Positions 22,990 through 35,439 of a DNA stretch of 64,000 bases are shown here, piece by piece. The stretch lies in NCBI RefSeq assembly GCF_002775205.1, contig NC_036443.1, positions 20,183,266-20,247,265 of the forward strand, in the 5' to 3' direction. A model generated the notes under the pieces. The model saw nothing but the letters and a program-made list of their open reading frames with translations. It did no database searches and was not told the DNA's origin. Each line of letters starts with the position of its first letter. Positions within the stretch are counted from its first letter, which is position 1. The DNA is from Xiphophorus maculatus. Its lineage: Eukaryota > Chordata > Actinopteri > Cyprinodontiformes > Poeciliidae. The translations under genes and the position numbers were made by a program.

Positions 22990-24960
22990 GTAAATGTGCA
23001 AAGTAAATATTTAAGGACTGAATGACTTGAAGGGGTTTTGTTAATCTTACAGCTTGTACACCACAAATCAAATGTTAATTCTCAATATATGTAATAACTT
23101 TTTCAAATTTAGCATTTAATTATTTATTGGTTTATTAATTCATCAATTATGCTTGCACTTGGCAGTGAGAGAAGCAGAATTCACTGATCATAAGCTTTTA
23201 ACTTAGGTTAGACAATGAGTATGTTGTAGTACTTAAAGCTAGAAAAATTTAGATGGGGTGAATTTAGGTAGTTAGAGACAGTTGCAAAAGTTGTAAACAT
23301 GCAAGACATTGTATTGAGTTCAAAAGAACAAGACTTGACCAAATTACATGTGTATTTTTCAGTCAATCTAATGACCTGTAATTAGTGTTCAAAAAATTTG
23401 AAAGTCAAAAGACAGATGCAATCCCTAACCAAGAGGTTTCAAGTTATAGTTAATGGTGGAAATTTGCTTTCAAATGCAATGCGCTATAGCCGAAGACAAT
23501 TGTGAATGCTTGTTAAATCAATATTTGAAAGTCTGCTTGCATTGGTTGAATATTCAAAACCCTTCATGGTATTACAGAAACATAGATGTGTACATGCAGC
23601 CACAGTTGTCCCCTTAGCAACAGAGGGTGGTGTATTTTGGTAATTAAATTCTTCAGATTGAGCCACAGCCAGCAGAAAACATAATTTAATTGCAGCAATA
23701 ATCATATAATGTGATCATTTTACATTGCTTTTTACTAGTTTAGGTACAAGAGACTATTCATTGTTTATGTGTTTTTTGAAAGAAATTTCCCAAGATTGAC
23801 CCTGTTCTTATAAAGTGCGGTTTTTCTCTAGAAGACTTATTTTTGAACATCATAGATGGATAGTATGGATTGATTTAAGCTTGATTTAACTGTGCATATA
23901 TACTGTATATATATATATACCCCAGTCACAAAAATGACTGGGGTACCCTCCACTACTCCAGCACAAATGTACAAATCACATGCATACATACATACATAAC
24001 AATGTGTTATTATTCAAATCGACCCCATATCATACCATAAAGAGTTCAACATCTGTCAAAAAATGGTGTGGTGTAATATTGCTCACCTTAAATCTATGAC
24101 CTTGAAAGTTTTATCAGAGGTTTTCCAAATTATCTGTTCCTTTGGTCAAATGTTATTACAGTAAATGCACAAAAAGTGGAACAACAAAGTTCCCTTTAAA
24201 GTGGATAATTCTTCACATGTGGAAGACTATTCTTAGGTTTGAAGTTGTGTGCTCTTAAAGTCTTTTGTTTGTCTTCAGGATCTCTCTTTAGTGTTTATTC
24301 CTGCCACATATGGCTAAGATACGTTGTCATACAAGTTGTGCCTAAGCATTGAGTGCTTGCACACTGATCAAAATCATCAGTGTTTGCAGTGAGAATGCTT
24401 GGCTATTGAACAGCAGAGTAAATAAAATGTGCAGGAAGTAGCCACAGTTGTAAACAACAGAGTTATTTTTCAAACGACTGCTGCCAGCTTGTCTTGTGGG
24501 GACGCGTAGGTCAGTGAGTACAATTAACAGTCATTTTCCAGATGTCAAATTACATATTCAAGTAATCTTAGTCAAGTTAAGTAAATCAGCAAAATATCTG
24601 GTCTTGGTTAAATATAATAGCCTAACTTTTACTTGTGTTTAAACAAACTGAACCTTGTGGGATTAAGGTTCCACATGATGTTGTTATTAATTCTGTTTAT
24701 CTTTTTGGCATCATTATAATCCATGTAATGCCACCAGAAAATTTTCACACCCTTTAACTTTGTACAAATAATTGCTCTGTAATTGGCTCAACATATTCTG
24801 TATGCAACCTAGATGCCCAAAATACTAGATTCTAAATAACACTAAGTTTGGTTTATTTTGGCCAAAAATAAAAAGTTATTCATTTAAATTTCATCAGACC
24901 TGATAACATTGTTGCTCCTGGACTTTCTAAGGATTCACTTACAAGTGAATAAGAATACAA
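22990..24960. other. intergenic, nothing recognised
   Basis: AT-rich, with an (AT)n tract at 23899-23920, an 11-bp hairpin at 23918-23945 and a short (CATA)n at about 23982-23998. No exons seen. Confidence 0.4.
23918..23945. repeat. 11-bp hairpin next to (AT)n tract
   Basis: TACCCCAGTCA and TGACTGGGGTA form a perfect stem with loop CAAAAA, immediately after an (AT)n microsatellite. Confidence 0.85.
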
Positions 24961-24968
24961 ACAGAAGA

Positions 24969-26259
24969 ACAGTTTTTCTCAGTCGCTTTGGTGCATTTCT
25001 CAAAACAGAATTGAAATTCTCAGAACTACTAGCTCAGTCTTCAATTTGTCACTTGTACACATCAAAAAAAGCAATTTACTGTTTCTTTTAACAAGTTGCA
25101 AATGTTTTTTGTTCATCATGCAAGTGATTATGTATGATCATCTGCTTATTCCTAGATTTTCAATTGCTTTTGTCATGTTGATCAAAATGTACTATAAGGG
25201 TCTCTGTTGAACAGTCTCGACCTTCGCAACATTTAAGCATAATTGCATTGTATAAGTCTTAACATGCAAAATGCTTGAACAGATTGTCATAACATGTCTA
25301 TCATATTTCTAGACATTTCCATTAAACCTTTTTCTAAATCTGTCCTGAACTGGTAAATTGCTCCCAGGTGATTCCTAAGTTTCTCCAGCGTAGGTAAATG
25401 TGTGGAGCATTAGATCAACCAATCATCAACCAGTTTTCTGAAATCGATTGAAGGTGCATTTCATGGACTATCAACTGGCAAACATACTGTGAATAAAGCC
25501 AGAGAACGACACAATGTTACATTTCTGACAATGGAAGGACAAGGATTTGGACAGAGTCAACAGCCAGAGAGAAGAAGAAAAGGAAGAGGAGTGAGGCTGT
25601 GGCGGAGGAGTTAAGAGGCGAAACTGTGGAAAAGGCAGGAGAGGCTGAAGACATTGTGCCAGTTTCCATCGCTCCAATATCATCAGGAAGGCAATGGTGT
25701 GCGACTCACAACAAGGTTCTAATGGATTTCCTTTCACCATACTCTTCATTCCTTAATCCTACTGAGGAATTTTCTCAGCATGGAGATGAACGGTATAAAA
25801 AGACTGGACTGAATCTCTTTAAGGAGATTTTTTTTTGTGCTCTCCTTTCTGTATCACAAATACATACAGTAGTTTGTCAACAAATTACATCATAAATGTG
25901 AATCTTGTCCAGTTTCTGGCCATGGATCTCCCACGATCATAATATACAGTTCTTGTCATCAAAGCTTTAGCCATAGTTTACACCAAAGTATCCCTCCAGA
26001 GTACACCGCTATATTGACAACATGACTTAACAATTTGACAAATCAATTTGATTAGTCAAAACTCAATGAAACAAGGACCTGACATTGTGAAGCACTGACA
26101 TGTTCATTGATAAATATACAGTATTTAATTTGTGATAAACTAAGGATTTTGAGAAAGACACTGGATTTTGCAGGTAATCCAGGCTGTTTTGCTGTTTGTA
26201 CAAATTGTTCTGAGAAATGTACTTACTGTTTCCAAATGCTCCAATGCGACTGAGAAAAA
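24969..26259 (+). mobile_element. decayed Tc1/mariner (IS630-like) transposon
   Basis: Both ends carry an inverted repeat beginning CAGTTTTTCTCAGTCGC (left 24969; right, inverted, ending about 26259), continuing TTGG.GCATTT with mismatches. Inside are two recognisable transposase pieces. An N-terminal part at about 25530-25615 encodes MEGQGFGQSQQPERRRKGRG. A C-terminal part at about 25715-25800 reads DFLSPYSSFLNPTEEFSQHG, the expected 'LPPYSPFLNPIEEFFS' block near the last catalytic acid. The middle, with the first two catalytic acids, is deleted, so the element cannot encode a working transposase. Confidence 0.8.
25531..25895 (+). pseudogene. IS630/Tc1-type transposase remnant
   Basis: The basic, Arg/Lys-rich N-terminus is joined by a deletion and frameshift to the SFLNPTEEF block in a frame spanning 25599-25895. 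A full-length family member would have several hundred codons; most of the DDE domain is gone. Confidence 0.7.
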
Positions 26260-26329
26260 CAGTAAAAGATTTTGATCCATCCTTACTAAAGTGTAGTTTT
26301 CCTGCTCTGACTTTGTCCAGCATATGTTT

Positions 26330-29300
26330 TACTACAAAAGACAGATTTATTTTGACTGTGATTCTCTTTAAAATAATTTGCTACCCAGCTCATGGCACCT
26401 ACTACCTGCTACTTACACAACAGGGGCAAGAGAAAAAAAACATAAACACCTCATTCTTGGGGCCTTTCCACCACAAATTTGTCTGAATGAGACGTTCATC
26501 TGCTGTGAAATTGATATATCTGGACAAAAAACCTAGAAAAATTATTCACTTTGATGGAAGTGGTGGAATCTGTGGTGATTTTAAAACAGTGGAAACAATG
26601 GGTAAATAACCACAGTCATCTCGCTGCAACTATGTTCTGCTTTAGTAATATTCTGACTGCACAAAATTCACTGCTTTGCTTTATCACCCTTAGGATATTT
26701 AAAGAAATTGAAATTCAAAAAAAATTTTTGTTTTTCTTGTTCTTGTTTTTAGTTTCCTTTAATTATGCATATTTGTCTCATAACATGAAATCTTTTCTTT
26801 CCAAAACAGAAAATTTACTGCCATCATGGATCAAGATTAGACACAAACTTAAAGTAAGGACATGCAAAAGTCAAAACATAAGTAATACTGTTTTCTCACA
26901 AATGCAAAAGTGATACTAACGTAAACCTCTCTGATTAAAGCATTGACCAACAGGATATAGAGATGGAACCACAGTGATGTGAGTATTGGTCAAATATTGT
27001 ATGCTTTTGCATACAGTCAAACATATAGAGGTACCACAGCTGAACACGTGTAATAATGGTACTGTTTTCATTCTTCTTCTCTCTCTTCAGACATCAAGGA
27101 GCCCACCACTGCATCAGCAATCACAGTACCTGGGAAGCTGTACATTTTGTCCAATCCAAGTTTTCATGTCCCTATATGTGTGACGCATTCAGCTTACTAG
27201 TTCAATCAGAAGCTTAGATTTGACCAAAAACAAAAATGGATGTTTCTTGGAGCTGTGTATATTGAGCCTTATGTATTGCAGGTGTCTTCTTCAGGTTAAC
27301 TAATTTCCTTTGGGGTTTTTTGTTTTGTTTTGTTTTTACTGTGGCATTTTTTCCCTCTCTATTTGTGTCCAATTAACCAAGTGTTTGTGATGTTGTCCCC
27401 ATAAGTTATTTATTTCCATAAGTCTACTCAATCACTGTAATAAAAAAAAATTATAATAAAAAAATCATAACTATCAGTAGCAGACTTAATTGATTCACCC
27501 CGTGCTGTGAGCTACCAGTTTATATCTAAGTTTTATTAAAGGATTTCTATAACTTCACAGACTGCATCTTCTCTGGAAAGCACTGAAGTTCTGATAAAAA
27601 ATCAGGTCATGTTCAGTGTAAATAAACCTTCTCATGTCTGTTTTGAACAATTTCTCACTAAATATTTGTATATCAAAATTTATTGCCATACTGGACTGCT
27701 GTGCAGATTCAACATAAACTCTGGTCAATAAACTGTTATTAATCACTTCCTCTAAGTTTTTCCTACTGGAAGAAAATGGCGGAATGAATGAAATGCACAA
27801 ACTATTCACCGTGGCAGCTTTACAAGGGATGCATTCACATCATACCACATGTCATGTGGTAGAAATAACATCCTGCCACAGTTTATTCATAAGTGTATCA
27901 TATTTATTCATTAATACGTAGTAATTGATAATAACATGACACTACTGCTGAAAAGTAGTACTGCTGTTCAGGTTGTTAATGACAACAGGCTGTCTGTCAT
28001 GATTTAAACTCATGTTTACCAAGTAATGGTCACTCCTTATGTTTTATAATATAAAATAGCAAAACGTCTGACTTTGGGAAAAGATGCTTCTTATAAAGTG
28101 AAACCTTTAGTGACTCAGAGGAGCCCATCAGTAAAAACTGTGAAAATATTTCCATGTGTGATCAAGTGCATGTGTGTTGGCCTGGCTGTTGTATTTTAAG
28201 TATCTGTGTAGGAAGCAAATTCGTAGGATGAAAGGGGGAAAAAAAAACACAGCATTTGTAGACTGCAATATAACATGATTTCCAACAAACGTATTCTCTG
28301 GAGCTACAACGTTTCCTTTTGCAAATCATTCTGCAGTGGCAGTGATAATTTTTTTATCCAAAGATATTGCTCCATTACTGAACAGGGAAAGTATTTTTCT
28401 AATTTAATGTAGAGTCTCTTCTTTGGGGAATTAAAAGCAGCTGTGGAGTGATAGACTTCAAGATGAAAAGACAAGTTCTCTTCAACAATAACTATGTGGG
28501 AACTGACTAAAAAGACTGTTAGAAGGGATCCCATCCTGTGTGGTGTTTTTTAACTTTCCCAGCTTTTTCCTCCTTTCACCGTCTGAAAACACAAAGTCGC
28601 CATCTCAGAAATATTGTTCCAAAACATTTTCTGAGCTGTTACTTAGTAAAAATCACAGATAGGAAATCAACGCAACAACTGAGATTATGTCCGCACAATG
28701 CAGGTCTTAATGCTTTCTTAGTGTTGTTGTTTACATTATAATGGTAATGCAACTTCAATCAGGTTCCAGCATGAAAAGTCTACAGTGGTGAAGTGATGCA
28801 CATGTGCAGAAGAAGACATATCACACTCAGCCACTGAGCTTACAAAAGTAATAAGATGTAAATAATAGTGCATAATGATATGTTATTTGTTGTATGATAG
28901 TAAAAGAGGATGTCACCATGTGTGCATTGCCTCTGAAGCTGTGCAAGTGGAAGGTAACATTTTTTTTTTATTATTTCAAGATACCTCAGTAATGTCTGCT
29001 CAAATGTTTGTTACCTTGAAGCACATGTTAGTAGGGCTGTCCGGTGTGTTGTGTGAATACATTCCTGCCTCTTAAATCTGTCACATCAAATCTGTCATGA
29101 CATAAGAGTCAGAAGAAATGAGGTATGACCATTCAGAAACATATCCAGTTTAGGAGCACACGTGAAATTTCCCTATGTCTGATTTGAGAAAATCTGATTT
29201 GAGGCGTACATCCAGGTCATAAAAAGTTCAAATAGAGGTAAAGTATGGGAAAATATTGTTGGACTTGTTCCAATTTTGGTGGTCTGACTATCGATTTAGA

Positions 29301-29850
29301 TTTTCACTTGTAAAGCTCAAGTCTGGAACGTAACTGAAGATTCTTTCAGCAAATAAATAATGTCTCGCCTGAGTTACTTTAGTGTATGCAAACACCTTGT
29401 TACCATGGTAATTTATTGAAAACCCATGGTTCCTCTGTAATCTTTCTGAAGACTACACATCATTCAAAGAAGTTAAGACAGATTCCAGGCAGGTAATGGA
29501 AATAATTAAAATCATTAATATTTTGTTTAGAATTTAAAATGCTATTATTTTAAATGATTATTTGTAAAAATTTTCTAAAACAAGGCATTGCCCTAAGAGG
29601 TGGGTAGTGACTAGTTATATTTCCTCACTTACATTTGCTTGAGTAACCTATCGGTTCTGCAGCGCAAACAGGAAGGTGGGTGTCAAGGATGATAGATGAA
29701 GAATATTCCCAAGACGTAGTGGATTAACCAGCAAAAATGGTTTTCCAGGATGTCCTCAAAGAACTCAAACACAGCAACTTTGCATCCTATTTGACCTCAC
29801 AGAATGAGAAAATTCCAGAGATGAGCTTAATAGTAAAATATTTATTCTTG
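26330..29850. other. intergenic, nothing recognised
   Basis: AT-rich. Open frames of 70-120 codons (for example 26551-26913) are interrupted low-complexity stretches without family resemblance. Confidence 0.4.
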
Positions 29851-29854
29851 TATG

Positions 29855-30105
29855 TACTGTACAAGTGCTTGATAAAACACTTGTATAGTGCTTTATCAAG
29901 TCCAGAGGGAACCACATTCAGTCATTTACCCATTCATAGCATCATTCACACACTGATGATGCTAAATTACATTTCAGCCACAGCTGACCTGGGTCCTTTG
30001 AGCAGGCAAATTGTGCGCAAAAACTGAAACATGAGGCAGGGATTTGAACTGACAACTCCTACCTAGTAAGCCACTGTCACAGTAGTCAAAGTACACTCAC
30101 TTAAC
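29855..30105. repeat. fish dispersed repeat
   Basis: Contains ACTTGTATAGTGCTTTATCA, CATTTACCCATTCATA and CAGCCACAGCTGACCTGG in the order seen in a common teleost repeat. Class not assigned. Confidence 0.5.
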
Positions 30106-30149
30106 TGCACTGTTCGATTACTGGGATCATGCATGTGTGATTGGATTAA

Positions 30150-30235
30150 AATGACTTTATTTTTGGTATAGCGCCTTGACACGGCGCCTTATGAATTGGT
30201 GCAATATAAATAAACTGAAGTGAATTGATTCTTCG
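30150..30235 (+). mobile_element. LINE 3'-end fragment
   Basis: Reads GGTATAGCGCCTTGACACGG and then GGTGCAATATAAATAAACTG, AAGTGAATTGA. This is the 'GGCGCTATATAAATAAA..TTGAATTGA' terminus typical of fish CR1/L2-type LINEs, without any attached coding sequence. Confidence 0.6.
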
Positions 30236-30506
30236 TTCTCACAACACACAATGGAAACAGGAGGGGTTGTGTGTTTATAATCCAACACTCGAAAGTGTGA
30301 AATTATATCCAAAACGTCCTTCCAAAATTTTGGATCTCTGGATATGTTCATAAGAAGTGAATCAAATAGCCTTTGTCCCCACATTTAGCACATATGTCTG
30401 GAATATTAGTATCAGATGTGTTCAATAATGCTTGAGTAACATATTGTCTCATTAGTCATATGTATGGGATTAGCTTAAATTGAGCATTAATAGATTGTGT
30501 CTGGGC

Positions 30507-30535
30507 TTTCAGACTCAGTCTTTCTGAGTCTGAAA
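30507..30535. repeat. 12-bp perfect hairpin
   Basis: TTTCAGACTCAG and CTGAGTCTGAAA flank a 5-nt loop. Confidence 0.85.
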
Positions 30536-30943
30536 CACACATATATGTTATGCTTATACTAGTTTGAAAAGCTGTAGGTTGTGAAAGAAAAAAAAATTAC
30601 AATATGATTCTTTAAGTAATTATTCTGCCTGAATTTATTTAGCAGGGATCTGATGTAGTTTCCCTTATGTTTTATTTTAGCCTTTAAAATAAAATAACTT
30701 TATATTTTTATCTGTCTGATTACAAACTACATTTGTAATGTGGAAGCACTTGATTAATTGAGTAGCTACTGGTTGATGTGCAAAAACATTAAATGAATAT
30801 AGAATCAAACAAAATGTGCAAAGTAGATTGTAAATAATGAATTAGTGTACTCATGTTAGACCTAATATTTCTGAAATGTAACTAATAATATAATATAATA
30901 ATATAAAACCAGCATAAAATTATAATAATTGTTTGTTGTCCCT

Positions 30944-32478
30944 TCAATCAATCAATCAATCAAATTTTATTTGTATAGCACATTTCAGCAGCAAGGCATT
31001 TCAAAGTGCTTTACGTCATTACAAACACAGAAACACGATGCAAGGTAGAATCAACATTCAAAACACAGCATTAAGTCAGGTTCCATCAATAAATTTGTAA
31101 TTGATTACATTTCAAATACAATTCTAAACAGGTGGGTTTTTAGTCGAGATTTAAAGGAAGTCAGTGTTTCAGCTGTTTTACAGTTTTCTGGAAGTTTGTT
31201 CCAAATTTGTGGTGCATAGATGCTAAAAGCTGCTTCTCCTCGTTTGGTTCTGGTTCTGGGGATGCAGAGCAGACCAGAACTGGAAGACCTGAGAGGTCTG
31301 GAAGGTTGATACAATAAAAGCAGATCTTTAATGTATTGTGGTGCTAAGCCGTTCAGTGATTTGTAAACTAACAACTGTATTTTAAAGTCTATTCTTTGAG
31401 CTACAGGGAGCCAGTGTAGGGACTTTAAAACTGGTGTTATGTGCTCTATCTTCCTGGTTTTAGTGAGAACGCGAGCAGCAGCATTCTGGATCAGCTGCAG
31501 CTGTTTGATTGATTTGTTGGACAGACCTGTGAAGACGCTGTTGCAATAATCAATGCGACTGAAGATGAACGCATGGATGAGTTTCTCTAGATCTGGCTGA
31601 GACATTGGTCCTTTAATCGTGGAAATGTTCTTCAGGTGATAGAAGGCCGACTTTGTAACTGTCTTTATGTGGCTCTGGAGGTTCAGGTCAGAGTCCATCA
31701 CTACTCCCAGGTTTTGGGCCTGATCGCTGGTTTTCAGTTGTAATAACTGAAGCTGTGCATTGACTCTAGATCGTTCCTCTTTAGGTCCAAAAATAATAAC
31801 TTCAGTTTTGTTTCTGTTCAGCTGGAGAAAGTTTTGGCACATCCACACATTTATCTGTTCAGTGATTGGATGGGCTCTGAGTCACCTGGTGACATCGTAA
31901 TGTAGAGCTGTGTGTCATCTGCATAGTTATGGTAGCTAATATTATTTCCTGTTATAACCTGAGCTAGTGGGAGCATATAAATATTGAATAAAAGGGGTCC
32001 TAGGATTGAACCTAGGGGTACCCCACATGTGACTTTTGACCTCTTTGATGAGAAGTTTCCAATTGAAACAAAGAAATCCCTGTTCTTTATGCAAGATTCA
32101 AACCAGTTAAGAATTGGACCGGAGAGTCTGACCCAACTCTCCAGTCAATTCAGTAATATGTCATGATCAACAGTGTCAAAAGCTGCACTGAGGTCCAACA
32201 GAACCAGCACTGTGGTTCTGCCACAGTCCGTATTTATATGGATGTCATTGAACACTTTTACAAGGGTGGTCTCTGTGCTGTGGTGAGCACAAAAACCAGA
32301 CTGGAAGGAGTCAAAGCGGTTGGTTATCGTTAGGAAGCTATTTAATTGTTTACACACAGCTTTTTCAATACCTTTGTTGATGAATGGGAGGTTGGAGATC
32401 AGCCTGTAATTCTGCATTAGTGATTTGTCCAGATTGTTCTTTTTTATAAGTGGTTTGCTTACCACCCTTGTATACAAT
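30944..32478 (-). mobile_element. 5'-truncated L2-type LINE (CR1 superfamily)
   Basis: On the minus strand three blocks of one reverse transcriptase are readable. 32477-32145 has NYRLISNLPFINKGIEKAV, FQSGFCAHHSTETTLVKV and LLDLSAAFDTVDHDILL with the first catalytic Asp. The middle block carries [16 protein letters not shown] and the catalytic YADD (31914-31925). 31848-31105 (247 aa) holds the C-terminal region ([44 protein letters not shown]). The 3' end is a (TCAA)n tail at 30944-30963 with TTTTATTTGTATAGCACATTT. The 5' half with the endonuclease is missing and frames are broken between blocks, so it is inactive. Confidence 0.88.
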
Positions 32479-32687
32479 TAACTTTAAAAGTTTGAATTGA
32501 GAGTATTGATTAGTAGGGATTTATGTCAGACAAAAATTTATGTCAGACAAAAACCCTTTCATATTTACTTCCTGTCTTGTTGTAAGGTCAGCCAGTGGTG
32601 GCTTCATTCATTAGCTGGCTAGATGCAAAGGGACTGGATCTGGTCCAGCTGAGCAAGGACATCTGTGAAATCTGTGGGAAGAATGGG

Positions 32688-32700
32688 GGGGGGGGGGGGG
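32688..32700. repeat. G homopolymer
   Basis: A run of about 13 G in AT-rich surroundings; copy number here is prone to assembly error. Confidence 0.8.
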
Positions 32701-32859
32701 CGCTGCAGCACACACTGTTCATTGAGAAAAGTAAAAACATGTGTTTACTAGTCTCCAGAAATTTCCAGCAACATCAGAGACTCTTGCGAATCACTAGAAA
32801 ACGTTGTCAGGTTAACGATGAATTCACCAAGTTGGCAGCAGTGGTTTAGCTTTTGATAG

Positions 32860-34590
32860 AATGCAAATGCATACAAATCAGGAGATATGAAAGTGAAGTG
32901 AAAAGTGAAATATGGTGAAGTAATACAAAAAGGAATTATTGTTTATTATGATTTTTTGTGATAATTTAGAGCCAGATGTTTTATTAATTGCCTTGATTCC
33001 AGGTAAGTCACTTTTTATTTATTACTACACTCTAGCAAAAAAAATAACAATAAGTCACAGACCAGAGCTCTGACAGCTATTTATTTTGCCACTAAAGTTT
33101 GTTTGATTTATTAGCCTAATCCATTCATACATTGCATGGATTTAAGGGCCCACATGATTCTGTTCATGACTTTTGTAGCTTTATAACAACATGTCACACC
33201 AACTGATTTCTGTTAAAATACCACTTTTCATATCAAATATCTTGTTCCTAAAGCTTTCAATATGTTTAAAAACCTACAATTACATTAAACGTCATCCTGC
33301 TATTAACTATTCTTTAACATAGAAAGTACTCCTCAGTTCTTCTGTTCCTTTTTTGTGTATATGCTCTGAAACTGCTTTGAATAGCAACACTAAACTTAAT
33401 GCATTCTTTGTTCAAAATAGAACTTAGGTGATTGAATTGAAACTCCTTTATTGTAAAGTGCTTTGAGAAGACACATGTCGTGACTTAGCCTTATATATAT
33501 ATAAACTTAACTGAATTGAACTTATCTTCACTGTCCTAAACAGACTTCAGACGAACACGAAAGGTTTAAATGACAACTTAGCTTCTTGAAGTGGATTGTA
33601 AAATCAGAAAAAAACAGACATCTTGTGCCTGTCACCCAGATGATAGCTTTGGCAACGTGTCCCACAAAGAACCATCTTCATCCAGATCTATTAATACAAA
33701 CAAAGATGGTAGTTTCACAGCACCACAAGTTTACTTTTCCAGATGGAAAAGAGTAGTGGGTCACACCAAATATGGATCAGAAAACTGAGTATCACACAGC
33801 TGACAAAGTCAGGGTGTTGTGGGAATACTTGTAGCATAAATTCTGCCTCTGCTTTTTGGTGAAGGCAGCAGAAATGTGTTTTATGAAAATGTAGTTAGAA
33901 AATGGGCCAAACATTCAATCAACAAGAACAAAAACAGCACACTGGAAGCATTCCTGGTTAAATGGTATTACTTTAGGATACGTTTGAAGTTTAGAAAGGC
34001 TTCAACAACCAGAAGCAGAGGTCTGGATGAAACATCACACACAAACTGAAATGAAGTTTGAAAAACAATAAATCGCTTAACTAGAACAATGTCCACACCA
34101 CATGAAACAGATCAGAATCACTGTGTGCATCTTCAACATTCAGCATGATTTTGCTGCAAATTAAATCTGAATCCCTTTTACCTACTCTCTCCTCATGTTT
34201 AACCCTAGCTCTGTGTTTTGCACATGCATGGTGAGGGTTAAAGTATTGCAGTTGTTCCACTGATGGGGGGAGGGTAAAAGGACGCCCCTTTCTTGGCCTT
34301 AACAACTGAGACCTCTGTGTGGCACACTTCAAAACGTAGGACTGCATAGACTGATGGTTTTACACTAAACATTCCAAATACAGAAATATGAGCTCAATGA
34401 AAAGTATGTTTTATACCAGATTATAGGATGGATTTAAAGGGACCTAAATAAGCCGAGTAATTTATTAAATACAAGTATACATACAAATAACATGAAGGTC
34501 TAAAAGTGACATAAAAGTGAAAGGTCTGTTCAGTAAAATGTGTAGCATCTAATTTTTAAATCATGGAATTGTAGTTATTTTTTGACAGAA
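32860..34590. other. intergenic with one LINE 3'-end scrap
   Basis: At 33430-33515 the sequence CTTTATTGTAAAGTGCTTTG followed by ATATAAACTTAACTGAATTG resembles another CR1/L2-type 3' end. The rest is unremarkable AT-rich DNA; the frame 33591-33788 is not recognised. Confidence 0.45.
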
Positions 34591-34599
34591 TGCTTATTC

Positions 34600-35340
34600 T
34601 GGAGTGGGAAGGGAAACCTTCTGGCACATCAGCCCCACCAGGAGCTACTTTCACCAGCTACCACTGTTATATACTCCTGACTAAAGGGAGAGATCGGAGT
34701 TAATGAGATCAAGACAAGAAAGCTCCCTACACTTACTATTAGTTCCACCCAGAGTGTGAGACTGTGGGCTAAGAGGAAAGAGGGAGGTGAAGGAATCTGT
34801 CAACGTTACTACCCAGGACAAAACAGCAAATATCCTGAAATTCAACGGGAACATAACCAAAAAGATGACAAACTGATAAATGCCTCAAGCAGCACAAACT
34901 TGGACTGCAGGAAGTAACCGGGTGGAAACAAGCCTTTGAATGGCAATTACTATGAGGACAGTACAGATGTACAAAATCATGGCACTACAGGAACAAATAC
35001 TCAGCACAAGAGCAATAGAAGTCTGTTAGGGACAATGATGCTTCTGACACAGGCCAACACAAAATAAGCAACCAGACATAGTGGAAGAAAAAACAAGCAG
35101 CTCTGATAGACATAGTGGTCTCAGGGGACAATGTCAAGAAGAAGAAACATGAGAGTAATACCAAATGGCTGAAAGAGGAATGAAGAAGTTGTGGAGAGTC
35201 AAGGGCTCAGTGGTCAACAGTGTGTTTCAGGCTGTGACACTGAACCCTGGGGAGTGACTGCAGCAGATTCCTGAAGCAACCCCTGAAGCACACATTCCTG
35301 GGAACAGCTGAGATACTGCGATAAGTAACATATTTAAATT
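34600..35340 (+). mobile_element. second LINE, ORF2 C-terminal fragment
   Basis: Several frames of the plus strand give ALIDIVVSGDNVKKKKHESN, then TKWLKEE, LWRVKGSVVNSVFQAV, LQQIP and HTFLGTAEILR. These follow the order of a family C-terminus of the type 'ALVIDIAVPGD..V..LW..K..VVPVVIGALG..P....LQQIPG...LGTAKILR'. Stops and frameshifts between blocks show that it is dead. It is distinct in sequence from the L2-type copies. Confidence 0.65.
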
Positions 35341-35439
35341 TATTCACATTCTTAACAGGGTTCCATAAAAGAAATATGATTCCTTTGTGATGCAAAGTAA
35401 AAGGAAAATAAATGTGACGGTACCAGTGTGATTAAAATG

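Noticed and set aside
31984..32166. Plus-strand ORF inside the L2-type LINE
   Set aside because: Antisense shadow of the reverse transcriptase segment.
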